A program made the position numbers and the translations under genes. From positions 124,001 to 188,000 of the forward strand of contig NZ_JAVAMA010000006.1 in NCBI RefSeq assembly GCF_030730875.1: DNA of 64,000 bases, written 5' to 3'. Below, piece by piece: positions 7,890 to 18,129 of this stretch; positions within the stretch are counted from its first letter, which is position 1, and every line of letters starts with the position of its first letter. The stretch comes from Sphingomonas sp. DG1-23 (GTDB taxonomy: Bacteria; Pseudomonadota; Alphaproteobacteria; Sphingomonadales; Sphingomonadaceae). The notes under the pieces were generated by a model that saw nothing but the letters and a program-made list of their open reading frames with translations, had not been told where the DNA came from and did no database searches.

Positions 7890-9304
7890 AGCTGGGCGCG
7901 CTGACCGGCGGCGACGAGGCCGCTGCGATCACCGGCTTCGCGATCGATCACCGCAAGGTTGCGCCGGGAACGATATTCGGCGCGTTCGCGGGCGCGCGGG
8001 TCAATGGCGAGGATTTCATTCCGGCAGCGGTGAAGGCCGGCGCGATCGCGATCGTGGCGCGGCCCGAGGCGGTGGTCGAAGGCGCGGTCCATATCGCCGA
8101 CATCAATCCGCGTGAGCGCTTTGCCCGGCTGGCGGCCAAGTTCTTCGCGCCGTTTCCGACGACTGCAATCGCAGTGACCGGCACCAACGGCAAGACCTCC
8201 ACTGTCGAGATGACGCGCCAGCTCTGGCGCATGTCGGGGCACCATGCGGCGTCGATCGGGACGCTGGGCGTGACCACCTCAGAAGACACCGTTTCCACGG
8301 GACTGACCACGCCCGACGTCGTGACGTTCCTCGCCAATGTCGCGGGGCTGGCGCGCGAGGGCGTGACGCATGTCGCGTTCGAGGCATCGAGTCACGGGCT
8401 GTCGCAATATCGCACCGAAGGCCTGCCGGTGCGTGCGGCGGCGTTCACCAATCTCAGCCGCGACCATCTCGACTATCATGGCGACATGGCGGCCTATTTC
8501 CACGCCAAGCTCCGCCTGTTCGCCGACGTGCTCGATATGGACGACGGAACGGCAGTGGTGTGGGCGGACGATCCGCACGCGATGCGCGTGGAAGAGCTTG
8601 CCCGCATGCGCGGGAACCGGCTGATCACGGTCGGCGAGCATGGCGACACGCTCAAGCTGGTCGGCCGGGATCCGACCCTGCTGGGGCAGGGGCTGACGAT
8701 CGAGGCCGAGGGCAAGGCCCATAAGGTAATGCTGCCGCTGATCGGCGCCTATCAGGCGGCGAACGCGCTCACCGCGGCGGGGCTGGTGATCGCGACGGGC
8801 GGCGATGTGAGCACGACGCTCGCCAATCTGGCGCGGTTGCAGCCGGTGCGCGGACGGCTCGAACGCGCGGTGATCACGCGCAGCGGCGCGCCGGTCTATG
8901 TCGACTACGCGCATACTCCCGACGCGCTCGAGGCGGCGATCGCCGCGCTCAAGCCGCATACCACGGGCAAGCTGATCCTCGTGTTCGGCGCCGGCGGCGA
9001 CCGGGATACCGGCAAGCGCGAGCCGATGGGGCAGGCGGCTGCCGCGGGCGCGGACGTGGTGATCGTCACCGACGACAATCCGCGCGGCGAGGATCCGGCG
9101 GCGATCCGCGCCGAGGTGCTGAAGGGCGCCCCCGGGGCGAGCGAGATCGGCGGGCGGCGCGAGGCGATCGCCGCGGCGATCGCGATGGCCGAGGCAGAGG
9201 ACATCGTGCTGATCGCCGGCAAGGGGCACGAACAGGGCCAGATCGTCGGCGACCGGGTGCTTCCTTTCGACGATGTGAGCGTTGCCCGGGAATGCGCGGC
9301 GTGA
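7886..9304 (+). CDS. murE: MurE, UDP-MurNAc-tripeptide synthetase (meso-DAP adding)
   Basis: A 472-residue Mur ligase starting at GTG 7886, which overlaps the ftsI stop. The ATP loop is GTNGKTS at residues 99-105. DNPR at residues 397-400 is the signature that selects meso-diaminopimelate rather than lysine, so the wall is the usual Gram-negative DAP type. The enzyme adds DAP to UDP-MurNAc-Ala-Glu in the cytoplasm. It is separated from murF by an inverted-repeat element, one of the few gaps in the cluster. Confidence 0.95.
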   Translation: MKLGALTGGDEAAAITGFAIDHRKVAPGTIFGAFAGARVNGEDFIPAAVKAGAIAIVARPEAVVEGAVHIADINPRERFARLAAKFFAPFPTTAIAVTGTNGKTSTVEMTRQLWRMSGHHAASIGTLGVTTSEDTVSTGLTTPDVVTFLANVAGLAREGVTHVAFEASSHGLSQYRTEGLPVRAAAFTNLSRDHLDYHGDMAAYFHAKLRLFADVLDMDDGTAVVWADDPHAMRVEELARMRGNRLITVGEHGDTLKLVGRDPTLLGQGLTIEAEGKAHKVMLPLIGAYQAANALTAAGLVIATGGDVSTTLANLARLQPVRGRLERAVITRSGAPVYVDYAHTPDALEAAIAALKPHTTGKLILVFGAGGDRDTGKREPMGQAAAAGADVVIVTDDNPRGEDPAAIRAEVLKGAPGASEIGGRREAIAAAIAMAEAEDIVLIAGKGHEQGQIVGDRVLPFDDVSVARECAA

Positions 9305-9330
9305 AGCCTGGATCGCTGGCATTTCCTATT

Positions 9331-9401
9331 CCGTTCGTTTCGAGCGAAGTCGAGAAACGACTGGCAGGTCTCCGTTTCTCGACTTCGCTCGAAACGAACG
9401 G
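9331..9401. repeat. Perfect 29-bp inverted repeat between murE and murF
   Basis: Arms at 9331-9359 and 9373-9401 are exact reverse complements around a 13-base spacer. The arms begin CCGTTCGTTTCGAGCGAAG, a motif I associate with repeated intergenic elements in sphingomonad genomes. In RNA it would form a very stable hairpin 12 nt before the murF start codon, so it could affect transcription or translation across the operon. Confidence 0.85.
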
Positions 9402-9413
9402 CTAGGGGGTGCC

Positions 9414-10793
9414 ATGACCAAGCTCCTCTGGACCTCCGCCGAGATCGCTGCCGCTACGGATGGAACTGCTTCCGCGCACTTCGACATTTCCGGCGTCACC
9501 TTCGACTCGCGGGAAGTCGGCCCCGGCGACCTGTTTCTCGCGCTGAAGGGCGAAACCACCGACGGGCACCGCTTCCTCGACCAGGCTTTTACGCAGGGTG
9601 CGGCGGGTGCCGTGGTGTCAGAAGCGACCGAACATCCCAACGTTTTGGTCGGCGACACCACCGCCGCCCTCGACGCGCTCGGCATGGCATCGCGGGCGCG
9701 CATGAACGGCAAGGTGATCGGCGTCACCGGTTCGGTGGGCAAGACCGGGACCAAGGAGGCGCTGTTCGCCGCGCTCGACCGGGTCGATCCGGGCTGCGCG
9801 CACCGTTCGGTCAAGAGCTACAACAACCATACCGGCGTGCCGCTGAGCCTTGCCCGGATGCCGCGCGAGGCCCGTTTCGGGGTGTTCGAAATGGGGATGA
9901 ACCATGCCGGCGAGCTCGCCCAATTGACCCGGCTGGTGCGCCCGCATGTCGCGATGGTGACCACGATCGCGCCGGCGCATATGGGCTTCTTCGCCAGCGA
10001 AGCAGCGATCGCCGACGCCAAGGGCGAGATATTTCAGGGCCTCGAGCCCGGGGGCACCGCGATCGTGCCGTTCGACAGTCCGCATCGCGACCGGCTGATC
10101 GCCGCCGCCACGCCACATGCCGGGCGGATCGTGACGTTCGGGCTGAACGACGGCGCCGATTTCCGCGCGGTCGAGCGGATGCGGACGCGGACCGGCGGGA
10201 CCTTCGTCACGGCGCGCTTCGACACGCGCGAACTGAGTTTCACCATCTCGCAGCCCGGCGAGCATTGGGTTTCGAACGCGATGGCGATCCTCGCCGCGGT
10301 CGATGCGGCGGGGGGCGATCTCGAAATGGCGGGCCTCGCGCTTGCCGAGATGGGCGGGCTGCCGGGGCGCGGGGCGCGATTCATGGCGCAATTGCCGGGC
10401 GGCGAAGCGCTGGTGATCGACGAGAGCTACAATGCCAATCCCAGCTCGATGCGCGCGACGCTCGCGGTTCTCGCGCATGAACCGGGCCGCAAGATCGCCT
10501 TGCTCGGCGAGATGCGCGAACTGGGCGAACATTCGGACGCGTTTCATGCCGCACTCGCCGAACCTCTCGCGGCGGCAGGCGTCAATTACGCCATTCTTGT
10601 CGGCGAAGCGATGGGCGCGCTGGCGAATGCGCTTGAGGGCAAGCTTGATTTCGTCCATGTGCCCGACGCCGCAACCGCGCGCGAACGGCTCACTGCCGTG
10701 CTGGCGCCGGGCGATGCGGTCCTCGTGAAAGGCTCCAACGGCGTGCGTCTCTCCGGCGTCGTGGCGGCATTGGCGGAAAGGGCTATGGCCTGA
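9414..10793 (+). CDS. murF: MurF, UDP-MurNAc-pentapeptide synthetase (D-Ala-D-Ala adding)
   Basis: A 459-residue Mur ligase. ATG 9414 is preceded by AGGGGG (9404-9409) and gives the normal start; the longer upstream frame reads through the repeat and is not credible. The ATP loop is GSVGKTGT at residues 106-113. The later [11 protein letters not shown] and [11 protein letters not shown] blocks are characteristic of MurF rather than MurE. It finishes the cytoplasmic UDP-MurNAc-pentapeptide. The stop overlaps the mraY start by one base. Confidence 0.95.
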   Translation: MTKLLWTSAEIAAATDGTASAHFDISGVTFDSREVGPGDLFLALKGETTDGHRFLDQAFTQGAAGAVVSEATEHPNVLVGDTTAALDALGMASRARMNGKVIGVTGSVGKTGTKEALFAALDRVDPGCAHRSVKSYNNHTGVPLSLARMPREARFGVFEMGMNHAGELAQLTRLVRPHVAMVTTIAPAHMGFFASEAAIADAKGEIFQGLEPGGTAIVPFDSPHRDRLIAAATPHAGRIVTFGLNDGADFRAVERMRTRTGGTFVTARFDTRELSFTISQPGEHWVSNAMAILAAVDAAGGDLEMAGLALAEMGGLPGRGARFMAQLPGGEALVIDESYNANPSSMRATLAVLAHEPGRKIALLGEMRELGEHSDAFHAALAEPLAAAGVNYAILVGEAMGALANALEGKLDFVHVPDAATARERLTAVLAPGDAVLVKGSNGVRLSGVVAALAERAMA

Positions 10794-11863
10794 TGCTCTA
10801 TTGGATCGCGGAACAGCTGGGCTTCCCGGGTGTCCTCAATCTCATCCGCTATCTCTCGTTCCGGACCGGTGCGGCGGTCGCCACTGCGTTGCTGCTCGGG
10901 CTGATCATCGGACCGAAATTCATCGGCTGGCTGCGCGTCCGCCAGGGCAAGGGCCAGCCGATCCGCAGCGACGGGCCGCAGAGCCACCTCGCCAAGCGCG
11001 GCACGCCGACAATGGGCGGGCTGATGATCCTGACCAGCCTGATGATCGCGCTGTTTCTGTGGATGGACCTCGCCAATCCCTTGGTCTGGGCGTGCATGTT
11101 CGTCACCTTCGGGTTCGGCGCGATCGGCTTTCTCGACGATTACGACAAAGTGCGGAAGGCGAGCACCGCCGGGGTCTCGGGCAAGGTGCGGCTGCTCGGC
11201 GAGTTCGTCATCGCGGGGGTCGCCAGCTGGGTGATCATCTCGCAGACGGGCACGCAACTCTACGTGCCCTTCTTCAGCTGGATCCACCCCGATCTCGGCT
11301 GGTTCTACATTCCCTTCGCCGCGTTCACGATCGTCGCGTTCGGCAATGCGGTCAACCTCACCGACGGGCTCGACGGGCTGGCGACGATGCCGGTGGTGAT
11401 CGCCAGCATGGCGTTCATGCTGATCGCCTATGTCGCAGGCAACAAGGTGTTCGCGACCTATCTGGGCATCCCGCACGTGCCGGGCGCGGGCGATCTCGCG
11501 ATCTTCTGCGGCGCGATCGTCGGGGCCGGGCTGGCCTTTCTGTGGTTCAATGCGCCTCCGGCGGCGGTGTTCATGGGCGATACCGGCAGCCTCGCGCTCG
11601 GCGGCGCGCTGGGCGCGATCGCGGTCTCGGCGCAGCACGAGCTGGTGCTCGGGATCATCGGCGGGCTGTTCGTGGTCGAGGCGCTGAGCGTCATCATCCA
11701 GGTGTTCTTCTTCAAACGCACCGGCAAGCGCGTCTTCAAGATGGCGCCGATCCACCACCATTTCGAACAGCTCGGCTGGTCCGAGCCGACGGTGGTGATC
11801 CGCTTCTGGATCATCGCGTTCGTGCTGGCGCTGGCGGGGCTGTCGACGCTGAAGCTCCGGTGA
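10793..11863 (+). CDS. mraY: MraY, phospho-MurNAc-pentapeptide translocase
   Basis: A 356-residue polytopic enzyme with about ten transmembrane helices. It transfers phospho-MurNAc-pentapeptide to undecaprenyl phosphate to make lipid I. Diagnostic blocks are [13 protein letters not shown] in the first cytoplasmic loop, FLDDYDK (catalytic Asp pair), [11 protein letters not shown] at residues 185-195, and the HHHFE near the C-terminus. It lies in the standard place between murF and murD. Confidence 0.96.
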   Translation: MLYWIAEQLGFPGVLNLIRYLSFRTGAAVATALLLGLIIGPKFIGWLRVRQGKGQPIRSDGPQSHLAKRGTPTMGGLMILTSLMIALFLWMDLANPLVWACMFVTFGFGAIGFLDDYDKVRKASTAGVSGKVRLLGEFVIAGVASWVIISQTGTQLYVPFFSWIHPDLGWFYIPFAAFTIVAFGNAVNLTDGLDGLATMPVVIASMAFMLIAYVAGNKVFATYLGIPHVPGAGDLAIFCGAIVGAGLAFLWFNAPPAAVFMGDTGSLALGGALGAIAVSAQHELVLGIIGGLFVVEALSVIIQVFFFKRTGKRVFKMAPIHHHFEQLGWSEPTVVIRFWIIAFVLALAGLSTLKLR

Positions 11864-13197
11864 TCACGAGCACGGCCTGGCGCGGTAAACGCTATGCGGT
11901 GCTCGGGCTTGCGCGGTCGGGCGCGGCGACGGTGCGCGCGCTGGTGGCGAGCGGGGCCAGCGTGCTCGGCTGGGACGACAACGAAGCGACGCAGCGCTCG
12001 GTGTGGGAGCAGCTTAAAGCGGATCGTCAGGAACTCGGTACGGAGCCGGGCTTCACGACCAAGGACTGGGTGTCGTTCCCTATCGACTTGAGTGGTTTCG
12101 ACGCAGTCGTCGTTTCCCCGGGAGTGCCGCTCAATCGGCATCCTGTGGCCGAGAAGGCCGCGAAATATGGCGTTCCCGTCATCGGCGACATTGAACTTTT
12201 CGCCCAGGCGCGTGCCGATCTTCCTCCGCACAAGGTCGTCGGCATCACCGGGACCAACGGCAAGTCGACCACTACTGCGCTGATCGACCATATCGCCCGG
12301 ACCGCGGGGCTGCCGAGCCTTGCCGGCGGCAATATCGGGCTGCCGATCCTCGGCCGCGATCCTTTGCCCGAAGGCGGAGTCTATGTGCTCGAGCTTTCGA
12401 GCTATCAGATCGATCTGACCTTCAGCCTCGATTGCGATGTCGCGGTGTTGCTCAACATCACGCCGGATCATCTCGACCGTTACGACGGGTTCGAGGGCTA
12501 TGCCGCCTCCAAGGCGCGGCTGTTCGCGATGCAGTCGAAGGGGCATGCCGCGGTGATCGGAATCGGCGACGCGCCCTCGGCCGAGATCGCGCGGCAAGTG
12601 GCGGTGTCGGGGCGTTCCGAAGATATCACCAGGATCGCGCCGGGCGTGTGCATGGACCAGTCGCGTTGGCCGGCGCTGCAGGGGCCGCACAACGCCCAGA
12701 ACGCGCTCGCCGCGATCGCGACGTGCGAGGCGCTGGGGATCGACAAGGCCGCGATCGACAAGGGGCTGGAGACCTTCCCCGGCCTGCCGCACCGGATGGA
12801 GCGGGTCGCGATGAAGAACGAAGTGCTGTTCGTCAACGACAGCAAGGCGACCAACGCCGATTCGACCACGCCGGCGCTGTCGGCGTACCCGCGGGTGCAC
12901 TGGATCCTCGGCGGGCGCGCCAAGACCGACAGCCTCGAGGCGTGCCGGCCCGGCTTCGGGCATGTCGTGAAGGCCTATACGATCGGCGAGGCGGGGGAGC
13001 TGTTCGCGAGCCTTCTCGAAGGCGAGATGCCGGTCGAGCGTTCGGGCAGCCTCGCCGCCGCAGTGAAGAGCGCCGCCGCGAACGCGAAGGCGGGCGAGAC
13101 GGTGTTGCTCTCGCCGGCCTGCGCCTCGTTCGACCAGTTCAAGGATTATGAGGCGCGCGGCCAGGCGTTCCGCGATGCCGTGGAGGCGCTCGGGTGA
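11860..13197 (+). CDS. murD: MurD, UDP-MurNAc-L-Ala:D-Glu ligase
   Basis: A 445-residue Mur ligase starting at GTG 11860, overlapping the mraY stop by 4 nt. The N-terminal UDP-binding fold is [15 protein letters not shown] and the ATP loop is GTNGKST at residues 131-137. The middle block LELSSYQID and the C-terminal [12 protein letters not shown] are MurD-specific. It adds D-glutamate to UDP-MurNAc-L-Ala in the cytoplasm. Complete and of normal length. Confidence 0.95.
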   Translation: MITSTAWRGKRYAVLGLARSGAATVRALVASGASVLGWDDNEATQRSVWEQLKADRQELGTEPGFTTKDWVSFPIDLSGFDAVVVSPGVPLNRHPVAEKAAKYGVPVIGDIELFAQARADLPPHKVVGITGTNGKSTTTALIDHIARTAGLPSLAGGNIGLPILGRDPLPEGGVYVLELSSYQIDLTFSLDCDVAVLLNITPDHLDRYDGFEGYAASKARLFAMQSKGHAAVIGIGDAPSAEIARQVAVSGRSEDITRIAPGVCMDQSRWPALQGPHNAQNALAAIATCEALGIDKAAIDKGLETFPGLPHRMERVAMKNEVLFVNDSKATNADSTTPALSAYPRVHWILGGRAKTDSLEACRPGFGHVVKAYTIGEAGELFASLLEGEMPVERSGSLAAAVKSAAANAKAGETVLLSPACASFDQFKDYEARGQAFRDAVEALG

Positions 13198-14423
13198 GCG
13201 AGACCTCCGACGTCGAGAAACCGCGTGGGGACGTCAAGCGGCGGGTGAGCAAGCAGCTCGGCCGCGCCAACACGACGCGCGCGGGGATGTGGTTCTGGGA
13301 AGTCGACCGGATGCTGCTGCTGCTCGCCATGCTGCTGATCGCGATCGGGCTGGTCGCGGTCGCCGCGGCGTCGCCCGCGACCGCGCGGCGCTATTCGGAC
13401 GCGACGCACGTCATGCCGGCGATGCACTATTTCTGGCGGCAGGTGATCTGGGCCTGCCTGTCGGTGCCGGTGCTGATCGGCGTGTCGATGCTGCCGGTCA
13501 CGCTGGCGCGGCGCTTCGCTCTGGTCGGCGCGGCGTTCTTTCTGCTGCTGCTCGCATTGGTGCCGATCATCGGATCGGAGACCAATGGCGCGCGGCGCTG
13601 GCTCGATCTCGGCATCTCCGATCTCCAGCCCTCCGAATTCCTGAAGCCTTTCTTCATCGTCGCGACCGCGTGGATGCTGTCGTTCCGCGCCAAGGATCCC
13701 GAGCTGCCGGTTTTGTTCATCACCGGCGGGATGACCGCGATGATCGCCGTGCTGCTGATGCTGCAGCCCGATTTCGGCCAGACCATGGTGTTCGCGATCG
13801 TCTGGCTGATCCTGCTGACCATCTCGGGGATTTCGACGCTGGCGATCGGCGGGCTGCTCGGCACGGCCGTCGCCGGCGTGGTCGCGGCCTATCTGTTCTA
13901 TTCCACCGCGCGCACCCGCATCGACAATTTCCTGTTCCCGACCAAGGAAGCGGCGCTCGCCGATCGCTATCAGGTCGACATGGCCCACCAGACGCTGAGC
14001 GCGGGCGGGCTCACCGGGGCGGGTCCGGGCAGCGGGCAAGTCAAGTTCAAGCTGCCCGAGGCGCATACCGATTACATCTTCTCGGTGATCGGCGAGGAAT
14101 TCGGCCTGATTTCGTGTGCGGTGATCGTCTTGCTCTATGCCGCGATCGTGATCCGGGTGTTCATGAAGATGCTCGACGAGGAGGATGCGTTCCGGCTGCT
14201 CGCCGCTTCGGGGCTCGCCGCGCAATTCGGGGTGCAGGCGCTGATCAACATGGCGGTGAACACCGGCATCGCCCCGTCCAAGGGCATGACCCTGCCGTTC
14301 ATCAGCTATGGCGGATCGTCGATGATCGCACTGTCGATCGGTTACGGGTTGCTGCTCGCCTTCACGCGCCGAAACCCGTATCTGAAGCGCTCGCCATATA
14401 CGGGTCGGTGGAGCAAGGGATGA
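13194..14423 (+). CDS. ftsW: FtsW, septal peptidoglycan glycosyltransferase (SEDS)
   Basis: A 409-residue SEDS protein with ten predicted membrane helices after a roughly 40-residue charged cytoplasmic lead. Typical blocks are GARRWLDLG, LQPSEFLK, LLMLQPDFGQT and the C-terminal GLTLPF-like KGMTLPFISYGGSS. It polymerises lipid II at the septum together with FtsI. GTG 13194 overlaps the murD stop. Confidence 0.95.
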   Translation: MSETSDVEKPRGDVKRRVSKQLGRANTTRAGMWFWEVDRMLLLLAMLLIAIGLVAVAAASPATARRYSDATHVMPAMHYFWRQVIWACLSVPVLIGVSMLPVTLARRFALVGAAFFLLLLALVPIIGSETNGARRWLDLGISDLQPSEFLKPFFIVATAWMLSFRAKDPELPVLFITGGMTAMIAVLLMLQPDFGQTMVFAIVWLILLTISGISTLAIGGLLGTAVAGVVAAYLFYSTARTRIDNFLFPTKEAALADRYQVDMAHQTLSAGGLTGAGPGSGQVKFKLPEAHTDYIFSVIGEEFGLISCAVIVLLYAAIVIRVFMKMLDEEDAFRLLAASGLAAQFGVQALINMAVNTGIAPSKGMTLPFISYGGSSMIALSIGYGLLLAFTRRNPYLKRSPYTGRWSKG

Positions 14424-15571
14424 CGAAGACGCGCAGCTATGTTCTGGCAGCAGGCGGCACCGGGGGGCACATGGTGCCCGCCGCCGCGCTCGCGGCAGAG
14501 CTGGCGAACCGGGGGCACAAGGTCGCTTTGGTCAGCGACGATCGCGGGGTGCGCTTTCCGGGACTGTTCGACGGGATCGATACGCATGTGCTGCCGGCCG
14601 GGAGGCTGGGCGGCGGGCCGATCGGCTATATCCGTGCGGCGGGGCGTATCATGGCGGGACGATCGATGGCGCTGCAGCTCTACAAGGAGCTGCGCCCCTC
14701 GGCAGTGATCGGCTTCGGCGGCTATCCCGCGCTGCCGGCCCTGCTGGCGGCGTTCCGTGCCGGCGTGCCGACGGTAATCCACGAGCAGAATGCCGTGCTC
14801 GGGCGAGTCAATCGCTTCGTCGCGGGGCGCGTCAACGCGATCGCCACGTCGTACGACGCAGTCGAGCGGATGAAATCGCGCTGGGAGCGCAAGACTCATC
14901 TGATCGGCAATCCGGTGCGCGAGGCGGTGCTGGCATTGCGCGATCGGCCCTATCCGATCCTCGATGAGGAAGGCATCTTCCGCGTGCTCGTCACCGGCGG
15001 CAGCCAGGGCGCGACGGTATTGAGCAAGGTGGTGCCCGACGGGCTGGCTCTGCTCCCCGTGCATTTCCGCCGCCGATTGCAAGTGACGCATCAGGCGCGG
15101 ATCGAGGACATCGACGCGGTGCGCGCCAAATATCAGGCGCACGGTATCCCCGCCGACGTCTCGACCTATATCACCGACATGCCCGAGGCGCTGGCCTGGG
15201 CGCATATCGTCATCGCCCGCGCCGGCGCCTCGACGATCGCCGAGTTGACCGCGGCAGGCCGCCCGGCGATCCTTGTGCCCTTGCCCAGCGCGACCGACGA
15301 TCACCAGACCGCCAATGCCCGAGAGATCACCAATGCGGGCGGCGCGCGCACCATCTCGCAGCGCGCATTCAACGCCACCGAGCTGGCCAAGCAGATCCAG
15401 AAGCTCGGGCTCGACACGCAGGGCCTCGAAAATGCGGCGACCCGCGCGAAGAGCGTCGGGCGTCCGCACGCGGCGAGCGATCTCGCCGATCTCGTCGAAT
15501 CGATTCATGCCCCGACCGCGCCGATCAAGGTGCGCCGCGCGGCAATTCAGGGAAGGCTCGCCCACGCATGA
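14420..15571 (+). CDS. murG: MurG, lipid II-forming GlcNAc transferase
   Basis: A 383-residue GT28 enzyme starting at ATG 14420, overlapping the ftsW stop. GGTGGH at residues 12-17 binds the diphosphate, [12 protein letters not shown] is the conserved acceptor-side block and VTGGSQGA the start of the C-terminal Rossmann half; [11 protein letters not shown] contacts UDP-GlcNAc. It converts lipid I to lipid II on the inner face of the membrane. Confidence 0.96.
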   Translation: MTKTRSYVLAAGGTGGHMVPAAALAAELANRGHKVALVSDDRGVRFPGLFDGIDTHVLPAGRLGGGPIGYIRAAGRIMAGRSMALQLYKELRPSAVIGFGGYPALPALLAAFRAGVPTVIHEQNAVLGRVNRFVAGRVNAIATSYDAVERMKSRWERKTHLIGNPVREAVLALRDRPYPILDEEGIFRVLVTGGSQGATVLSKVVPDGLALLPVHFRRRLQVTHQARIEDIDAVRAKYQAHGIPADVSTYITDMPEALAWAHIVIARAGASTIAELTAAGRPAILVPLPSATDDHQTANAREITNAGGARTISQRAFNATELAKQIQKLGLDTQGLENAATRAKSVGRPHAASDLADLVESIHAPTAPIKVRRAAIQGRLAHA

Positions 15572-15584
15572 GGTTCATTGGCGC

Positions 15585-17003
15585 ATGAAGGGTGTCGCGA
15601 CCGACATCGGCACGATCCATTTCGTCGGGATCGGCGGCATCGGCATGTCGGGTATCGCCGAGGTGATGCACAATCTCGGCTACAAGGTGCAGGGCTCGGA
15701 CGTCGCCGAGGGCTATGTCGTGCAAGGGCTGCGCGACCGCGGCATCCCGATCGAGATCGGCCACAAGGCCGACAATATCGGCGACGCGGCGGTGGTGGTC
15801 GTCTCGACTGCGATCGTGCGGACCAATCCCGAGGTCGAAGCCGCTTATGAGCGCCGCGTCCCGGTGGTCCGCCGCGCCGAGATGCTCGCCGAACTGATGC
15901 GGCTGAAGTCTACCGTCGCGGTAGCGGGAACGCACGGCAAGACCACGACGACGTCGATGGTCGCGGCGTTGCTCGATGCGGGCGGAGTCGATCCGACCGT
16001 GATCAACGGCGGGATCATCAACCAATACGGCTCGAACGCCCGGCTCGGCGACAGCGAGTGGATGGTGGTCGAGGCCGACGAGAGCGACGGCAGCTTCCTC
16101 CGCCTCGACGGCACGATCGCGGTGGTGACCAATATCGATCCCGAGCATCTCGATCATTACGGGTCGTTCGATCGGGTGAAGGATTGCTTCGTCGAGTTCG
16201 TCGAGAATGTGCCTTTCTATGGCGCGGCGTTGCTGTGCCTTGATCATCCCGAAGTGCAGGCGATCATCCCGCGCGTCCGCGACCGGCGGCTGATCACCTA
16301 CGGCTTCGCCGCCAGCGCCGATGTGCGCGGAGTCAATGTCACCCCGCACTCGGGGGGGAACCGTTTCGAGGCGATCATCCGCAACCGCGACGGCACCACG
16401 CGCTCGATCGAGAATATCGAGCTGCCGATGCCCGGCCGCCACAATGTCCAGAATGCGCTCGCCGCGATCGGGGTGGCACTCGAGCTCGGCATTCCCGACG
16501 TGACGATCCAGAAGGGCTTTGCCCGTTTCGGGGGGGTCAAGCGGCGCTTTACCAAGGTCGGCGAGACTCAAGGTGTCACCGTGATCGACGATTACGGGCA
16601 TCACCCGGTCGAGATCCGCGCGGTGCTGTCCGCGGCGCGCGAGAGCGCTGAGGGCAGGGTGATCGCCGTCGTCCAGCCGCACCGCTATTCGCGGCTCGGC
16701 AATCTGATGGACGATTTCGCCCAGGCGTTCAACGATGCCGACATGGTGCTGGTCGCGCCGGTCTATGCCGCTGGCGAGCAGCCGGTCGAGGGCGTCGACG
16801 CCGAGGCTCTGGTGGAGGGGATCAAGCGTCGCGGGCACCGCTCGGTTGCGGCAGTCGCCGATGCCGACGCGCTGGCGCGCGCGCTCGCCGAAATGGCGGT
16901 GCCGGGCGACATGGTCGTCTGCCTCGGCGCGGGCGACATCACCAAATGGGCCGCTGGCCTCGCGCCGGCGATCGAGGCGGTCCGGCAGGGCGCCGCGGCA
17001 TGA
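15585..17003 (+). CDS. murC: MurC, UDP-MurNAc:L-alanine ligase
   Basis: A 472-residue Mur ligase starting at ATG 15585. The UDP-binding turn is [14 protein letters not shown] and the ATP loop is GTHGKTT at residues 115-121; the His in this loop is MurC-specific. [10 protein letters not shown] and [10 protein letters not shown] are further family blocks. It makes the first committed step of the peptide stem. It is followed by an overlapping 64-aa gene rather than directly by murB. Confidence 0.95.
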   Translation: MKGVATDIGTIHFVGIGGIGMSGIAEVMHNLGYKVQGSDVAEGYVVQGLRDRGIPIEIGHKADNIGDAAVVVVSTAIVRTNPEVEAAYERRVPVVRRAEMLAELMRLKSTVAVAGTHGKTTTTSMVAALLDAGGVDPTVINGGIINQYGSNARLGDSEWMVVEADESDGSFLRLDGTIAVVTNIDPEHLDHYGSFDRVKDCFVEFVENVPFYGAALLCLDHPEVQAIIPRVRDRRLITYGFAASADVRGVNVTPHSGGNRFEAIIRNRDGTTRSIENIELPMPGRHNVQNALAAIGVALELGIPDVTIQKGFARFGGVKRRFTKVGETQGVTVIDDYGHHPVEIRAVLSAARESAEGRVIAVVQPHRYSRLGNLMDDFAQAFNDADMVLVAPVYAAGEQPVEGVDAEALVEGIKRRGHRSVAAVADADALARALAEMAVPGDMVVCLGAGDITKWAAGLAPAIEAVRQGAAA

Positions 17004-17194
17004 GCGACTGGTTTTCCACCGCAGTCGAGATGCAGCGCGAAATCCTCCGCGCGCAAAAGGCGCAGATCGATGCCGCACAGAAGATGCTCGATGCGGGCAA
17101 GCAGCTGAATGCGCTGCAGGAAGCCGGGCAGAAAGCGGCCGAGGCGAACCTCGCGGTGTGGAAGCAATGGTCGAAACTGTGGGGCTGGAAGTGA
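17000..17194 (+). CDS. Conserved-looking 64-aa protein between murC and murB
   Basis: The ATG at 17000 overlaps the murC stop (ATGA) and the stop overlaps the murB start (GTGA), so the gene is coupled on both sides and very likely translated. It is a short amphipathic helical protein rich in Ala, Gln and Lys with five Trp, starting [20 protein letters not shown] and ending [11 protein letters not shown]. It has no signal or membrane segment. The aromatic C-terminal end could touch a membrane or another protein. I do not recognise a family; the helical Gln/Ala pattern is loosely phasin-like. Confidence 0.75.
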   Translation: MSDWFSTAVEMQREILRAQKAQIDAAQKMLDAGKQLNALQEAGQKAAEANLAVWKQWSKLWGWK

Positions 17195-18129
17195 GCGCAG
17201 TCTGCTACGCCTTGCCCCCCGTCCGCGGAAAGCTGACCCATGGTGCGCCGCTGGCACCGCTGGTGTGGTTCAAGAGCGGCGGCGCGGCCGAATGGCTGTT
17301 CGAGCCCGCCGATGTCGACGACCTCGCCAACTTCCTCTTCGCGCTCGATCCCGCGACCCCCGTGATGGGCCTGGGGCTCGGCTCGAACATGATCGTGCGC
17401 GATGGCGGCGTGCCGGGTGTCGTGGTGCGACTGGGCAAAGCATTCGCGACCGTCGAGCAACTGGATTCGATCACGCTGAAATGCGCCGGCGGGGCGTCGG
17501 GCATCCTGGTTTCGTCGAAAGCACGCGATGCGGGGATCGCCGGCGTCGAGTTTCTGCGCTCGATCCCGGGCACGGTCGGCGGCTTCGTGCGGATGAACGG
17601 CGGCGCTTATGGCCGCGAGACCAGCGATATTCTCGTCGAATGCGAGGTCGTCCTGCGCAGCGGCGAGCGCAGGACACTGCACCCCGCCGATCTCGGCTAT
17701 AGCTATCGCCACAGCGAGCTCCCCCGCGGTGCGATCGTCGTCAGCGCGACCCTCCGCGGCCAGCCCGGCGATCCCACCGCGATCCAGGCCGAGATGGACC
17801 GCATCGCCGCCGCGCGCGAGGAATCGCAGCCGCTGCGCTCGAAGACTGGCGGGTCGACCTTCAAGAACCCCCGGGGGCACAAGGCATGGGCGCTGATCGA
17901 CGCCGCCGGCTGCCGCGGATTGCGGCGGGGCGACGCGCAGGTCAGCGAAAAACACTGCAATTTCCTGCTCAATCTGGGCAATGCTGCTTCGGCCGACATC
18001 GAGGCGCTGGGCGAAGAGATCCGCGCCAGGGTGAAGGCGCAGTCCGGCGTCGCGCTGGAGTGGGAAATCCAGCGCGTCGGCATGCTTGCCGATAGCGCCG
18101 AGATAGAGCGTATCGGGGTTGAGAAGTGA
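17191..18129 (+). CDS. murB: MurB, UDP-N-acetylenolpyruvoylglucosamine reductase
   Basis: A 312-residue flavoenzyme starting at GTG 17191. FAD-binding blocks are LGLGSNMIVRDGG at residues 61-73 and SIPGTVGG. The catalytic serine is Ser222 in GGSTFKNP and the closing Glu lies in LEWEIQRVG. It reduces UDP-GlcNAc-enolpyruvate to UDP-MurNAc. ATG 17167 is an alternative upstream start but would overlap the small gene more deeply. Confidence 0.94.
   Translation: MSAVCYALPPVRGKLTHGAPLAPLVWFKSGGAAEWLFEPADVDDLANFLFALDPATPVMGLGLGSNMIVRDGGVPGVVVRLGKAFATVEQLDSITLKCAGGASGILVSSKARDAGIAGVEFLRSIPGTVGGFVRMNGGAYGRETSDILVECEVVLRSGERRTLHPADLGYSYRHSELPRGAIVVSATLRGQPGDPTAIQAEMDRIAAAREESQPLRSKTGGSTFKNPRGHKAWALIDAAGCRGLRRGDAQVSEKHCNFLLNLGNAASADIEALGEEIRARVKAQSGVALEWEIQRVGMLADSAEIERIGVEK

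Noticed and set aside
10586..11761. 391-aa open frame on the - strand across mraY
   Set aside because: Low-complexity charged sequence without recognisable motifs; shadow of mraY and murF.
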